Positions 36,401 to 45,957 are shown, counted from the first letter of the stretch. The stretch: 64,000 nucleotides of DNA from Gammaproteobacteria bacterium (GCA_025359205.1 JANYHD010000023.1:62001-126000), one strand, 5' to 3'. The notes: a model not told the origin generated them from the letters alone. Numbers and translations: made by a program.

Positions 36401-37080
36401 CCGATCACCTCGAAGATGCGCGTCAGCACGCCGTAGTCCTTGAGCCTGAGCGTCACTTCAATCGCAATCGGACGCGCTCGCAGCTGCACCGCCTGCGGCT
36501 GGCGTTGCAGGGCAGGGGTAAGCCATGTGTCCGACCAGACCTGCGATTCGTCCATGTAGCGCAAGCCCAGCACCTCGACCTGGTCGATCAGTTCGCGCTC
36601 CTCGGGCGCCGTGGCCGGCGTTGCATCCAGTACCGGCACCTGCAGGCGGATCAGCTTGCCGTCGCGCACCAGGTAGCTGACTCGCTGCAGCTCGCTGCGC
36701 GGGAGTCCGGCCGGATTGGCGTAGCCGCCGCGCGAGAAACTCAGCTGCACCACGCCATTGGGTGCCGCCGCGGTGGCCCCAGGAGTGGCGCCGCCACCGA
36801 CCGCGAGCGCGTTCTGGTCGACATACACCGCTGCCAGGTAGCCATTGCCGGTCAGATCGCGCACCGGCCGCGGCTGTATGAGTTCGACGTCCTGCTCGAT
36901 GATCCTGAACGCCTGCTGCAGCTTCGAGAGGCGCTCGCTCTGCTCCTCGACCTGCTTGCGGCTGCCAAGCGTCTGCGAGAGCGCGCCATAGCCCATGGCG
37001 AACATGATGGCCGTGATGAGCACGGCGACCAGCAGCTCGATCAGCGTGAACCCCCGCGTGCGAATGGCGCGGATGTTCAA
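36397..37080 (-). CDS. gspJ: Type II secretion system minor pseudopilin J
   Basis: A 227-residue minor pseudopilin. The prepilin peptidase site is RG/FTLIELLVAVLITAIMF. Start TTG at 37080 overlaps the gspI stop (TTGA). The C-terminal part has the beta-sheet typical of GspJ (VEVLGLRYMDESQVW). Confidence 0.9.
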   Translation of the reverse strand: MNIRAIRTRGFTLIELLVAVLITAIMFAMGYGALSQTLGSRKQVEEQSERLSKLQQAFRIIEQDVELIQPRPVRDLTGNGYLAAVYVDQNALAVGGGATPGATAAAPNGVVQLSFSRGGYANPAGLPRSELQRVSYLVRDGKLIRLQVPVLDATPATAPEERELIDQVEVLGLRYMDESQVWSDTWLTPALQRQPQAVQLRARPIAIEVTLRLKDYGVLTRIFEVIG

Positions 37081-37556
37081 GGGCCGCTGCCGTTTTGTTG
37101 CTGTCCGCTACTGCCGTCGTCCCAACCCTGCAGCTCGCTCTGCGTAGACATCAAGGCGTCGCCACGGAAGCCCACCACGGTCGCCAGCCAGTACTTGCTG
37201 GCCGCATCGCTTTGCTTGCCGCCGCGCGCCGCCTTGTCGTCATTGGCGCGCCGGATCTGGATGGTGATGCGTTTCACCCCGGGCACTTGTATGTCATCGA
37301 CGGTCTGCAGCCAATGCCAGTGGGAGCCGGCAAACTCGACGTCCTGTTCCTGCGTGCCCGTGGCGGGCATACCGGGCTTGAGTCTTTGGGTCGCCAGCTG
37401 GTTGAAGCCCACCCACGCCGCAAAAGTCCGCTCCCGCATCTGGATCACATTTTCCGCGGCGGAACCCAGGGCCTTGAACGCGGCGACCATGCCCATCGCC
37501 ACAATAAACAGCGCCACCAGCACTTCGATCAGCGTGAAGCCGCGCCGGGTGTTCAC
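37077..37556 (-). CDS. gspI: Type II secretion system minor pseudopilin I
   Basis: A 159-residue minor pseudopilin with prepilin site RRG/FTLIEVLVALFIVAMGM. The GTG start overlaps the gspH stop (GTGA), and its end overlaps gspJ. It is expected to nucleate the tip complex with GspJ and GspK. Confidence 0.9.
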   Translation of the reverse strand: MNTRRGFTLIEVLVALFIVAMGMVAAFKALGSAAENVIQMRERTFAAWVGFNQLATQRLKPGMPATGTQEQDVEFAGSHWHWLQTVDDIQVPGVKRITIQIRRANDDKAARGGKQSDAASKYWLATVVGFRGDALMSTQSELQGWDDGSSGQQQNGSGP

Positions 37557-38137
37557 GTGGACTGAACGGCTATGGGGCTGATTTCGACCTTGCCTGCGCT
37601 CGCGCCCGACAGCACGACGCTGCGGTGCGCGGCCGCACGCACCAGCGTCAGACGGAAGCGGGTGAGATCGCCGCTCGAGTAGATCATTACCTGCGGCGTG
37701 AGATCCAGGTTCGCCACCCGCTTGCGCGGGTCGCTCCGTGCGGGCAGCACGATCGGGCGGTCTTCCACGCTGAGTGCTATTTCAAGGCCGTCCGGGAGCG
37801 GGCGTGGGCGCAGCAGGTCGTCGAGCGGATCCTCGAGCCACTGGGCCTGGCGCGAGTCATACATCACGAAACGGTAACCACCCTGTTCACAGCGCAGGCC
37901 GTACTCGATCGTCTGCAGCGCGGCGCGCTCCTGCACATAGTTGATGAGCGCGGCAAGCCGGTCGCGCTCTTTCTCGAGCTGGCTGTCCTGCCCGCGATCG
38001 CCCAGCGAGAGCAGCATGGTGCCGAGCATCACGCCGATGATGACTATGACGACCAGCAGTTCGATCAGGGTAAAGCCCTGAGGCCCGCCTCGCGCGGAAC
38101 CGGTGTCGATCATCGGCAGTTGCGCCGCTCGTAACAC
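37553..38137 (-). CDS. gspH: Type II secretion system minor pseudopilin H
   Basis: A protein of up to 194 residues with prepilin site QG/FTLIELLVVIVIIGVM. The GTG at 38137 lies 12 bp after the gspG stop; an in-frame ATG at 38113 is equally possible and would shorten the leader by eight residues. The C-terminal part resembles GspH/FimT (YGLRCEQGGYRFVMYD). Confidence 0.88.
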   Translation of the reverse strand: MLRAAQLPMIDTGSARGGPQGFTLIELLVVIVIIGVMLGTMLLSLGDRGQDSQLEKERDRLAALINYVQERAALQTIEYGLRCEQGGYRFVMYDSRQAQWLEDPLDDLLRPRPLPDGLEIALSVEDRPIVLPARSDPRKRVANLDLTPQVMIYSSGDLTRFRLTLVRAAAHRSVVLSGASAGKVEISPIAVQST

Positions 38138-38149
38138 GGCGGCGTGCGG

Positions 38150-38641
38150 CTATTGATCCAGGTTCCAGTTGCCGATGTCGGCCTTGTATTCCTCGCCGCC
38201 GGGCTGGCCGTCGGCGCCCAAGGAGTACAGGTCGTATTCACCGGCGCCATGCGTGCCGGGATTCACGTACAGATAGTCGTTCTTCCACGGATCCTTGTTG
38301 AGGCGCTCCAGGTAGCCGCCCGGGCGCCAGTTCTTCGCGAGCGCCGGGTCGGGTTTCTGCACCAGGGCCTTGAGGCCCATCTCCGTAGTGGGATAGACGT
38401 AGTTATCGAGCTTGTACATCGTGAGCGCAGTCTCGATGGCCTGTATGTCCGACTTGGCCTTGGATACACGCGCTTTATCGACCTGTTCCAGGAATTTCGG
38501 CACGACCACCGCGGCCAGCAGGCCGATGATGACCACCACCACCATGATCTCGATCAGGGTGAAGCCCTCATGCACCCGGCGCAGGGAGCGGCGGGTTGCC
38601 TGCGCGGCGCGGGTTCCGGTCTGGTATAGCTGCGTCTTCAT
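38150..38641 (-). CDS. gspG: Type II secretion system major pseudopilin G
   Basis: A 163-residue major pseudopilin, first in the operon. Prepilin cleavage is expected between Gly26 and Phe27 with Glu31 at +5 (HEGFTLIEIMVVVVIIG). The C-terminal domain shows the calcium-site and loop motifs of GspG (YPTTEMGLKALVQKP, DPWKNDYLYVNPG, YDLYSLGADGQPGGE). The 26-residue leader is longer than usual. Confidence 0.95.
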   Translation of the reverse strand: MKTQLYQTGTRAAQATRRSLRRVHEGFTLIEIMVVVVIIGLLAAVVVPKFLEQVDKARVSKAKSDIQAIETALTMYKLDNYVYPTTEMGLKALVQKPDPALAKNWRPGGYLERLNKDPWKNDYLYVNPGTHGAGEYDLYSLGADGQPGGEEYKADIGNWNLDQ

Positions 38642-38697
38642 GGTGATTCCACAGTGGCTAAGGCGGTAGCATCGCAGCCACCGATGATAGCAAATGA

Positions 38698-39309
38698 GTG
38701 TTTCGACCCGCTGTGAAGTGGCCAGGTTCCCTGCTGGCGTCGCTCAACTGCGACGGAAGACTGGGCGCAGCGCTCCTGGCCTGCCTCGCCGTGCTGGTCG
38801 CGCTCGCCTGCGGCGGGCCGCAGCTGACCGAGCTGCTGCGCTACGAGCGTGCCGGCCTTGAACAGGGTGAATGGTGGCGGCTCGTTTCCGGCCATTGGGT
38901 GCACCTGGGGCCGGCTCACCTGCTGCCCGACGCCGCGGGCCTGGTGCTGCTCTGGGCTCTGTACGCGCGCGAATTGCGGCCCGGGTCGTGGCTGCTGGTA
39001 CTCGCCTGCGCGACGGCGGCCATAGACGCGGGCCTGTGGTGGGGCGAGAGTGCCATTCAATGGTACGTCGGCATCTCGGGCTTGCTGCACGGCGCCTGGG
39101 CTGCCGGTTCCGCCGCCGTGGCACTGAAGGGCGGAAGAGCCGGTTGGGTCATGCTCGCCTCGCTCGCAGCGAAGCTGGCTGTCGAGCACTACTCAGGCAC
39201 CCGATTCTTCACGAGCGGATTTCCGGTGGTGTCCGTAGCCCACGTCTATGGCGCGCTCGGGGCGCTGGTCGCCGTGGCTGCGTTGGCGCTGTTGCGCAAG
39301 CCGCTATAA
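38698..39309 (+). CDS. rrtA: Rhombosortase (rhomboid-family processing protease for GlyGly-CTERM proteins)
   Basis: A 203-residue multipass membrane protein of the small rhomboid type. The catalytic serine is Ser127 in YVGISGLLHGAW and the catalytic histidine His182 in VAHVYGALGAL. In this family the enzyme cleaves the C-terminal GlyGly-CTERM anchor of secreted proteins, most of which leave through type II secretion. It lies divergent from gspG, supporting that link. Starts at GTG 38698 or GTG 38713 are possible. No GlyGly-CTERM substrate gene is seen in the window. Confidence 0.82.
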   Translation: MFRPAVKWPGSLLASLNCDGRLGAALLACLAVLVALACGGPQLTELLRYERAGLEQGEWWRLVSGHWVHLGPAHLLPDAAGLVLLWALYARELRPGSWLLVLACATAAIDAGLWWGESAIQWYVGISGLLHGAWAAGSAAVALKGGRAGWVMLASLAAKLAVEHYSGTRFFTSGFPVVSVAHVYGALGALVAVAALALLRKPL

Positions 39310-39310
39310 T
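39283..39310 (+). promoter_or_regulatory. Promoter of the fab operon
   Basis: TTGGCG (39283-39288) and a consensus TATAAT (39305-39310) are separated by 16 bp. The -10 overlaps the stop codon of the rhombosortase gene, and the fabD ATG follows at 39355. Confidence 0.6.
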
Positions 39311-39354
39311 CCCGCGCGCGCCATGACAACTGCTGTGCGGACAAAGGATTTTCC

Positions 39355-40302
39355 ATGACCCTGGCGTGCGTGTTTCCGGGTCAGGGTTCGCAATCCGTGG
39401 GTATGCTCGCGGAGCTGGCCGCGCAGCATCCCGTCATACAGCGCACCTTTGCTGAAGCCTCCGACGCGCTGGGCTACGATCTCTGGCAGCGCGTGTCCGC
39501 GGGTCCCGCCGAGCAGCTCAATGCCACCGAGTGCACGCAGCCGGCGATGCTCACCGCAGGCGTCGCCACCTGGCGGCTGTGGCAGGAACAGGGCGGTGCG
39601 GCGCCCGCGCTCGTGTCCGGCCACAGCCTCGGCGAGTTCACCGCACTGGTGTGCGCCGGCGCCCTGGATTTTGCCGCGGCTGTCACGCTGGTGCGCGATC
39701 GCGGCCGCTACATGCAATCGGCCGTGCCCACAGGTGGCGGGGGCATGGCCGCAATCCTCGGGCTCGACGATGCCGCGGCCGAGGCAGCCTGCGCGGAGGC
39801 GGCGCAGGCGGAAGTTGTCGAAGCCGTAAATTACAACGCGCCCGGCCAGATCGTCATTGCCGGGCAGGCCAGCGCGGTCGAACGCGCCATCGCGGCGGCC
39901 AAGGCGCGCGGCGCCAAGCGGGCGGTGCTGTTGCCGGTGAGCGTGCCCGCACATTCCTCGCTGATGAAGAACGCCGCGGCGCAGCTGCGCGAGCGGCTTG
40001 CGGGCCTCGCCTTCGCCGCGCCGCGCATTGAGTACCTGAGCGCCGTCGACGCGCAGACCCACGACAATCCGGAAGAGATTCGCGCGCTCCTGGTGCGCCA
40101 GCTGGCGAGCCCGGTGCGCTGGAGCGCCGCCGTGCTCGCGCTCACGGCGCGGGGTGCGAACGTGTTGCTGGAATGCGGACCTGGCAAGGTGCTCACCTCG
40201 CTGAACCGGCGCATTGAACGTAGACCCGAGATCAGTTGCCTTGCCCTCGAAGACCAGGCCTCGCTGCGCGCCGCGCTCGACGCCACTGGGAGTGCGACAT
40301 GA
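39355..40302 (+). CDS. fabD: Malonyl-CoA:ACP transacylase
   Basis: A 315-residue FabD that loads malonyl groups on acyl carrier protein. FPGQGSQSVGM opens the protein; the nucleophile is Ser91 in SGHSLGEFTAL, and the catalytic histidine lies in VPAHSSLM. It is the first gene of a long operon and overlaps fabG by 4 bp. The usual upstream neighbours fabH, plsX and rpmF are replaced here by the rhombosortase and gsp genes. Confidence 0.95.
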   Translation: MTLACVFPGQGSQSVGMLAELAAQHPVIQRTFAEASDALGYDLWQRVSAGPAEQLNATECTQPAMLTAGVATWRLWQEQGGAAPALVSGHSLGEFTALVCAGALDFAAAVTLVRDRGRYMQSAVPTGGGGMAAILGLDDAAAEAACAEAAQAEVVEAVNYNAPGQIVIAGQASAVERAIAAAKARGAKRAVLLPVSVPAHSSLMKNAAAQLRERLAGLAFAAPRIEYLSAVDAQTHDNPEEIRALLVRQLASPVRWSAAVLALTARGANVLLECGPGKVLTSLNRRIERRPEISCLALEDQASLRAALDATGSAT

Positions 40303-41042
40303 CGACATCCACCGACGTAGCGCTCGTCACGGGCGCCTCTCGCGGCATCGGCCAAGCCATCGCCGCCTCGCTCGCGGCCACGGGTGCGGCCGTGATTGGC
40401 ACGGCCACCACGCCTGCGGGTGCGGCCGCCATCAGCGCCTGGTTGGGCGAGCGTGGGCTTGCCGGGCGCGGCGCGGTCTACAACGCTGCGGACCCGCAAG
40501 GCGCCGAGAAACTGGTGGCCGACCTCGAGGCCCACGAAGGGCTGCCGACGATTCTCGTGAACAATGCCGGCGTGACCCGCGACGGTCTGATGCTGCGCAT
40601 GAAGGACGAGGACTGGAATCAGGTGATCGACGTCAACCTGTCGGCCGTGTTCCGCCTGACCAAGCTGTGCCTGAAGCGCATGCTCAAGGAACGGCGCGGC
40701 CGGATCATCAACATCACCTCGGTCATCGGCGCGATCGGCAATGCCGGACAGGTGAATTATGCGGCTGCCAAGGCCGGCCTGATCGGCTTCACCCGTTCGC
40801 TGGCCCGGGAACTGGCCTCGCGCAACATCACCGTGAACGCGGTGGCGCCCGGCTTCATCGAAACCGACATGACGCGTGCGCTCTCCGAACAACAGCGCGC
40901 GGCCTACCAGGCGCAAATACCACTCGGGCGCTTTGGAACCTGCGACGACGTGGCTAACACCGTGATTTATCTCGCCGGAAGCCAGGCCGCCTACCTGACG
41001 GGCCAGACCCTGCACCTCAACGGAGGCATGTACATGGGCTAG
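40299..41042 (+). CDS. fabG: 3-oxoacyl-ACP reductase
   Basis: A 247-residue short-chain dehydrogenase. NADPH-binding TGASRGIG is at residues 11-18, [11 protein letters not shown] and the catalytic Ser/Tyr/Lys set ([24 protein letters not shown]) follow. It reduces 3-oxoacyl-ACP in fatty-acid elongation. The ATG at 40299 overlaps the fabD TGA. Confidence 0.95.
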   Translation: MTTSTDVALVTGASRGIGQAIAASLAATGAAVIGTATTPAGAAAISAWLGERGLAGRGAVYNAADPQGAEKLVADLEAHEGLPTILVNNAGVTRDGLMLRMKDEDWNQVIDVNLSAVFRLTKLCLKRMLKERRGRIINITSVIGAIGNAGQVNYAAAKAGLIGFTRSLARELASRNITVNAVAPGFIETDMTRALSEQQRAAYQAQIPLGRFGTCDDVANTVIYLAGSQAAYLTGQTLHLNGGMYMG

Positions 41043-41138
41043 GGGCAGGGGTTCCTGGTGCTGCTTTTACAACGACAAATCATCAGAAAAATCAAGTACT
41101 CGCAAAAAAATCGGGTGGCGGCCGCCGGGGTGTTCCCC

Positions 41139-41144
41139 TACAAT
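41139..41144 (+). promoter_or_regulatory. Possible -10 element upstream of acpP
   Basis: TACAAT lies in the 137-bp gap between fabG and acpP. A clear -35 is not visible (gtggcg at the right distance). Extra transcription of acpP would suit the high demand for acyl carrier protein. Confidence 0.35.
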
Positions 41145-41179
41145 ACGCCGCCGCCAATCGGCCAGAGGGATTTAAGAAG

Positions 41180-41422
41180 ATGAGCAACGTTGAACAACAG
41201 GTAAAGGCGATCGTTGCCGAGCAGCTGGGCGTGAAGGCCGAGCAGGTCACCAGCGCTGCCTCTTTCGTTGACGACCTGGGAGCCGACTCGCTCGATACCG
41301 TCGAGTTGGTTATGGCCCTTGAGGAAGAATTCGAAATCGAGATCCCGGACGAAGACGCCGAAAAAATAACCACCGTCCAGCAGGCGATCGACTACATCAA
41401 CGAGCGCCGCAACAAGGCCTGA
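41180..41422 (+). CDS. acpP: Acyl carrier protein
   Basis: An 80-residue acidic four-helix protein. The phosphopantetheine attachment serine is Ser37 in [20 protein letters not shown]. The sequence closely matches proteobacterial AcpP throughout. AGAAG lies before the ATG. Confidence 0.98.
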   Translation: MSNVEQQVKAIVAEQLGVKAEQVTSAASFVDDLGADSLDTVELVMALEEEFEIEIPDEDAEKITTVQQAIDYINERRNKA

Positions 41423-41452
41423 GCCTTAAGCGATCTGCTCGGGTTTCCCAAG

Positions 41453-42697
41453 TTGAGCAAACGCCGCGTCGTCGTCACAGGCCTCGGCATCGTCTGTCCG
41501 CTGGGCAGCACGGTCGCGGATGCGTGGGGCGCCACGCTGCGTGGCGAGAGCGGCATCGGCCCGATCACCCGCTTTGACACGAGCGCCTTTCCGGTGCGCT
41601 TCGCCGGCGCCGTGCGCGGCTTCGATCTCGCCACCTACCTGCCGCCCAAGGAAGCCCGGCGCATGGATCCGTTCATGCACTACGGCATTGCCGCAGGCGT
41701 GCAGGCGGTTACCGATGCCAGTCTGGATTTTGACCAGCTCGATCGTGACCGGTGCGGCGTGATCATGGGCGCCGGCATCGGCGGCCTGTCGACGATTGAA
41801 TCGGAGCACGATGCCTACCTGGCCGGGGGCGTGCGGCGAATAACGCCGTTCTACATCCCGGGCTCGATCATCAACATGCTCGCCGGGCACCTCTCGATCC
41901 GCTATGGCCTGCGCGGCCCGAATCTGGGCGTCGTCACGGCCTGCACCACCTCCACGCATGCACTCGGCCTGGCGGCGCGCGCCATCCAGTACGGCGATGC
42001 CGACCTGGTGGTCTCGGGCGGCGCCGAGATGGGCACGACGCCTACCGCCATCGGCGGCTTCTCGCAGGCGAAAGCCCTGTCGATGCGCAATGACGAACCG
42101 CAGAAGGCGAGCCGGCCCTGGGACCGTGACCGCGACGGCTTCGTGCTCAGCGACGGCGGCGGTGCGATGGTGCTCGAGGAGTATGAGTTTGCGAAGCGAC
42201 GCGGCGCGCGCATCTATGCCGAACTTGTGGGCTTTGGCATGAGCGGCGATGCCTACCACATCACCGCGCCGCCGGAAGATGGCGCGGGTGCGCGCCTGGC
42301 GATGGCGAATGCGCTGCGCGACGCCGGGCTCAACGCGGAGCAGGTGCAGTACCTGAACGCGCACGCCACGTCCACGCCGCTGGGCGACAAGGCCGAGACC
42401 GCCGCGATCAAGGCCTGCTTCGGCGACCATGCCCGCAAGCTTGCGGTGAGTTCCACCAAGTCGATGACTGGCCACCTGCTCGGCGCCGCCGGCGTCGTCG
42501 AAGCGATCTTCTGCGTGCTGGCGCTGCGCGACCAGGTCGCGCCGCCGACCATCAACTACGATCATCCCGATCCGGATTGCGACCTGGATTTCGTGCCGAA
42601 CACGGCTCGCGCGATGACCATCGACGTCGCGGTTTCCAACTCCTTCGGGTTCGGCGGCACCAACGGCACGTTGGTGCTGCGCCGCCTGCCCGGCTGA
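41453..42697 (+). CDS. fabF: 3-oxoacyl-ACP synthase II
   Basis: A 414-residue condensing enzyme. The Cys-His-His triad is visible: Cys164 in VVTACTTSTHAL, then LNAHATSTPLGD and STKSMTGHLLGAAG. The C-terminal NSFGFGGTNGTLVL is typical. Start is TTG at 41453, giving MSKRRVVVTGLG, the normal N-terminus. It elongates acyl chains and directs unsaturated fatty-acid synthesis with temperature in enterobacteria. Confidence 0.95.
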   Translation: MSKRRVVVTGLGIVCPLGSTVADAWGATLRGESGIGPITRFDTSAFPVRFAGAVRGFDLATYLPPKEARRMDPFMHYGIAAGVQAVTDASLDFDQLDRDRCGVIMGAGIGGLSTIESEHDAYLAGGVRRITPFYIPGSIINMLAGHLSIRYGLRGPNLGVVTACTTSTHALGLAARAIQYGDADLVVSGGAEMGTTPTAIGGFSQAKALSMRNDEPQKASRPWDRDRDGFVLSDGGGAMVLEEYEFAKRRGARIYAELVGFGMSGDAYHITAPPEDGAGARLAMANALRDAGLNAEQVQYLNAHATSTPLGDKAETAAIKACFGDHARKLAVSSTKSMTGHLLGAAGVVEAIFCVLALRDQVAPPTINYDHPDPDCDLDFVPNTARAMTIDVAVSNSFGFGGTNGTLVLRRLPG

Positions 42698-42712
42698 CGC
42701 TGCCCTGGACAC

Positions 42713-44092
42713 ATGAACGCGCGCAGCCTGCAGGTGCGCGAAGTAGCGGCGACGCCGGCGCAGTTGCGCTCGCTTGCGGCGCGCGCGCCGAAGCTATTCC
42801 CCGCGCTGTTTGACAGCACCGCATTGGGCCCGCTGGGGCGTTATTCGATCCTGGCCGCGGCGCCGCGTGCATCGCTGCTGCTGCGCGGCGATGGGCGGTT
42901 GGAAGCTCGTGGCGTTTCGCCTGGCAGCGCAGATTTCCTGGGGGCACTCGACGAATGGTGGACTGCGACACGAACCGCGCCGCCGGTCGCCAACGAAGCG
43001 GCGACGCTGCCGTTCCGCGGCGGCTGGCTGGTCTACCTGGGTTACGAGCTGGCCGGCCACATCGAAGCGGGCCTCCACCTGCCGGCGCTGCCCGCCGAGG
43101 CGGTCTGCGCGCTGGCCATGCGCGTGCCCGCTGCGCTCGTGCATGACCACGTGGCGGGGCGCACGTACCTGATCGCGGAGGGCGACGCCGCGGGCGCCGC
43201 GGACGAGATCGAGGCTGCGCTGGCATTGCTCCCGCCCGCGCACGCGCCGGCCGTGCCCACGGCCACCCGTGTCGTGGAACAGGCGCCCGGATTGTTCCAA
43301 CGCGCGGTGCTGCGCGCACAGGAGTACATCGCCGCTGGCGATGTCTACCAGGCCAACCTGTCGCGCGGCTGGCAGCTTGATTTCGCGACGCCTGCCGATG
43401 CGGGCGCATTGTACGAATGCCTGCGGTTGGCGAATCCCGCCCCCTTCGCCGTGCATGCCTCGCTCCCGGGCATGACCGTGCTCAGCTCCTCGCCGGAGCG
43501 CCTGGTGCGCGTCAGCGGCCGGCATGTCGAGACCCGGCCGATCGCGGGCACGCGCGCACGCCATGGCACGCCGGGGAGCGACGCCACCGAGAAGCGCGAG
43601 CTGCTCGCCAACGCCAAGGAGCGCGCTGAGCATGTCATGCTCATCGACCTGGAGCGGAACGATCTCGGGCGCATCTGTCATGCGGGCACTGTAGAAGTGA
43701 ACGAGTTCATGGTGACCGAAAGCTACCCGCACCTGCACCACATCGTCTCGAACGTGCGCGGCCGCCTGCGCGACGAGGTCACGCCGGGAGCCACTTTGCG
43801 AGCGGTGTTTCCGGGCGGGACGATCACCGGCTGCCCCAAGTACCGCTGCATGCAGATCATCGGCGAGCTCGAGGCCGAGCCGCGCGGGACGTATACGGGT
43901 TCGATCGGCTACCTGAACACCGACGGCGACATGGATTTCAACATCCTGATCCGCACGGCGACGCTTGCAGACAAGGCGCTGCGCTTCCGCGCCGGTGCCG
44001 GCATCGTGGCCGATTCCGACTGGCAGCGGGAACTGGCCGAGACCCGCACCAAGGCGCAGGCCATGCTGCGCGCCTTTGGGTCCCGCGCATGA
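42713..44092 (+). CDS. pabB: Aminodeoxychorismate synthase component I
   Basis: A 459-residue chorismate-binding enzyme. Landmarks: SSPERLVRVSGRHVETRPIAGTRARHG, ELLANAKERAEHVMLIDLERNDLGR and FPGGTITGCPKYRCMQII. The PIAGT motif with lysine-containing TGCPK is typical of PabB rather than TrpE. It makes 4-amino-4-deoxychorismate for folate together with a PabA amidotransferase not seen here. It is followed within 8 bp by pabC. Confidence 0.92.
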   Translation: MNARSLQVREVAATPAQLRSLAARAPKLFPALFDSTALGPLGRYSILAAAPRASLLLRGDGRLEARGVSPGSADFLGALDEWWTATRTAPPVANEAATLPFRGGWLVYLGYELAGHIEAGLHLPALPAEAVCALAMRVPAALVHDHVAGRTYLIAEGDAAGAADEIEAALALLPPAHAPAVPTATRVVEQAPGLFQRAVLRAQEYIAAGDVYQANLSRGWQLDFATPADAGALYECLRLANPAPFAVHASLPGMTVLSSSPERLVRVSGRHVETRPIAGTRARHGTPGSDATEKRELLANAKERAEHVMLIDLERNDLGRICHAGTVEVNEFMVTESYPHLHHIVSNVRGRLRDEVTPGATLRAVFPGGTITGCPKYRCMQIIGELEAEPRGTYTGSIGYLNTDGDMDFNILIRTATLADKALRFRAGAGIVADSDWQRELAETRTKAQAMLRAFGSRA

Positions 44093-44099
44093 GTCGCGC

Positions 44100-44915
44100 A
44101 TGAGTACGGCGCCCCCGATGCTCATCAACGGCGTGGCCGGCTCGCAAGTTCCGGCGCTGGATCGCGGCCTGCAGTACGGCGACGGGCTGTTCGAGACGGT
44201 GCGCTGCGAGCAGGGTGGACTGCGCTGGTTTGGACGCCACCTGGCGCGGCTCGGCGCCGGTTGCGAACGGCTCGGCATTGCCATGCCTGGCGGCGCCCTG
44301 CTGCGCTCCGAAGCGGTAGCGGTTGCTGCCGGCATGCCGCGCTCGCTCGTCAAGATCATCGTCACCCGCGGCGAGGCACGCGCACGCGGCTACCGTCCGC
44401 GCGGCGATGAAATTCCGACGCGCATCGTCAGCGCCCACCCCTGGCCTGCGGCGCCGGAGGCGGAATTTCGTGTCGGACTTTCCGCCGTGACGCTGGGAGT
44501 CAACCCGCAGCTCGCCGGAATCAAGCACCTCAATCGCCTCGAGCAGGTGCTGGCACAGCGCGCGGCCACGGACACGGGTCTGCAGGAAGTGTTGATGCGC
44601 TCTGGCCAGGGCGAGGTGGTCTGCGGCAGCATGAGCAACCTCTTCCTTTGGCAGGGCAGTGAACTGCTGACGCCTGGCCTCGATGCCTGCGGTGTCGCCG
44701 GCATCATGCGTGGGCTGCTACTCGAGCTGGCGCCGCGCCTGGGACTGGCCGTGCGGGTGGGGCCTGTATCGGTGGCGCAGCTGACGGCCGCCCGGGCGAT
44801 AATCGTCACCAATGTGCGCCTGGGCCTCCAGCCCGTACACTGGTACGAGGGCCGGCGTCTCGAGGTGGACGAGCGCGGCGCGCAGTTGCAGGAGCTGATC
44901 GATGCCACGCCCTAG
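44100..44915 (+). CDS. pabC: 4-amino-4-deoxychorismate lyase
   Basis: A 271-residue class IV PLP enzyme that releases 4-aminobenzoate from aminodeoxychorismate. LDRGLQYGDGLFETVR, the PLP lysine in GIKHLNRLEQVLA and VVCGSMSNLFLWQG are diagnostic. Start ATG at 44100 lies 8 bp after pabB. Its 3' end overlaps mltG by 14 bp. Confidence 0.93.
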   Translation: MSTAPPMLINGVAGSQVPALDRGLQYGDGLFETVRCEQGGLRWFGRHLARLGAGCERLGIAMPGGALLRSEAVAVAAGMPRSLVKIIVTRGEARARGYRPRGDEIPTRIVSAHPWPAAPEAEFRVGLSAVTLGVNPQLAGIKHLNRLEQVLAQRAATDTGLQEVLMRSGQGEVVCGSMSNLFLWQGSELLTPGLDACGVAGIMRGLLLELAPRLGLAVRVGPVSVAQLTAARAIIVTNVRLGLQPVHWYEGRRLEVDERGAQLQELIDATP

Positions 44916-45957
44916 CACCAGCACCAGATTCATCGCCGCCACGGCCGTGGCGCTGGTGGCGGCTGCGCTGGTCTTCCAGCATGAACTCGATGCGAGCATG
45001 AACGAGCGCTCGCTGGCCGCGGGCGGCACGCGCGTGCAGGTGCCCCCCGGCGCGAGCCTGCGGAGCGTGCTGGCTGAACTCGCGCGTTTGGAGGCCGTGC
45101 GCCGGCCGCGCCTGGTCGAGTGGTACCTGCGGCTGCACGGTGAGCGGCTGCGCGCGCAGGCGGGGATCTACGAGCTCGCGGAAGGCGCCACCGCGCAGGC
45201 GATCCTCGACCAACTCAATGCCGGCCAGGTGGTGCTCTCACAGCTGACCATCGTCGAGGGCTGGACTTTCGCGCAGATGCGCGCGGCGCTCAACACCAAT
45301 AGCGACCTTCAGCATGTGTGGCAGCACCTCGACGATGCCGCGCTGATGCGAGCGCTTGGGGCGCCGGGAATGGCAGCCGAGGGGCGCTTCTTTCCGGATA
45401 CCTACCGCTTCGCAGCCGGCACCAGCGACCGGCGCATCTACGAGCTTGCCTGGCAGCGGATGAGCGATCGCCTGCGCCAGGAATGGGCCGCGCGCGCGCC
45501 GATCCCAAGCGTGCCGAACGCCGAGGCGGCGCTGGTCCTCGCATCGATCGTCGAGAAGGAAACCGCCCGCGAGGACGAACGTGCCAAGGTCGCCGCAGTG
45601 TTCGCGAACAGGCTGCGCATCGGCATGCGGCTGCAGTCCGATCCGACCATCATCTATGGGCTCGGCGCACGCTACGACGGCAACCTGCACCGGCGCGACC
45701 TGGAAACCGACGGACCCTACAACAGCTACACGCGCCACGGCCTGCCGCCCACTCCGATCGCGCTGCCGGGCGGAGCATCGCTCCATGCGGTGCTGCATCC
45801 GGCCGACAGCAAGGCGCTGTACTTCGTCGCCACCGGCGCCGGCGACGGCAGCCATCATTTCTCGGCCACCTACGCCGAGCACAACGCGGCGCTGCACGCG
45901 TTTCTCAAGCGTACCGGCGCCGTGCCCGATGCGGCGGTCGGCGGAGGCGCGCGATGA
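44902..45957 (+). CDS. mltG: Endolytic transglycosylase MltG
   Basis: A 351-residue YceG-family enzyme: short cytoplasmic N-terminus, one membrane helix (RFIAATAVALVAAALVF), a LysM-like domain and the lytic domain with the catalytic Glu218 in LASIVEKETAREDERAKV, the same position as in E. coli. Also RLQSDPTIIYGLG and NSYTRHGLPPTPI. It cleaves nascent peptidoglycan and ends glycan strands. It overlaps tmk by 4 bp. Confidence 0.94.
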   Translation: MPRPSTSTRFIAATAVALVAAALVFQHELDASMNERSLAAGGTRVQVPPGASLRSVLAELARLEAVRRPRLVEWYLRLHGERLRAQAGIYELAEGATAQAILDQLNAGQVVLSQLTIVEGWTFAQMRAALNTNSDLQHVWQHLDDAALMRALGAPGMAAEGRFFPDTYRFAAGTSDRRIYELAWQRMSDRLRQEWAARAPIPSVPNAEAALVLASIVEKETAREDERAKVAAVFANRLRIGMRLQSDPTIIYGLGARYDGNLHRRDLETDGPYNSYTRHGLPPTPIALPGGASLHAVLHPADSKALYFVATGAGDGSHHFSATYAEHNAALHAFLKRTGAVPDAAVGGGAR

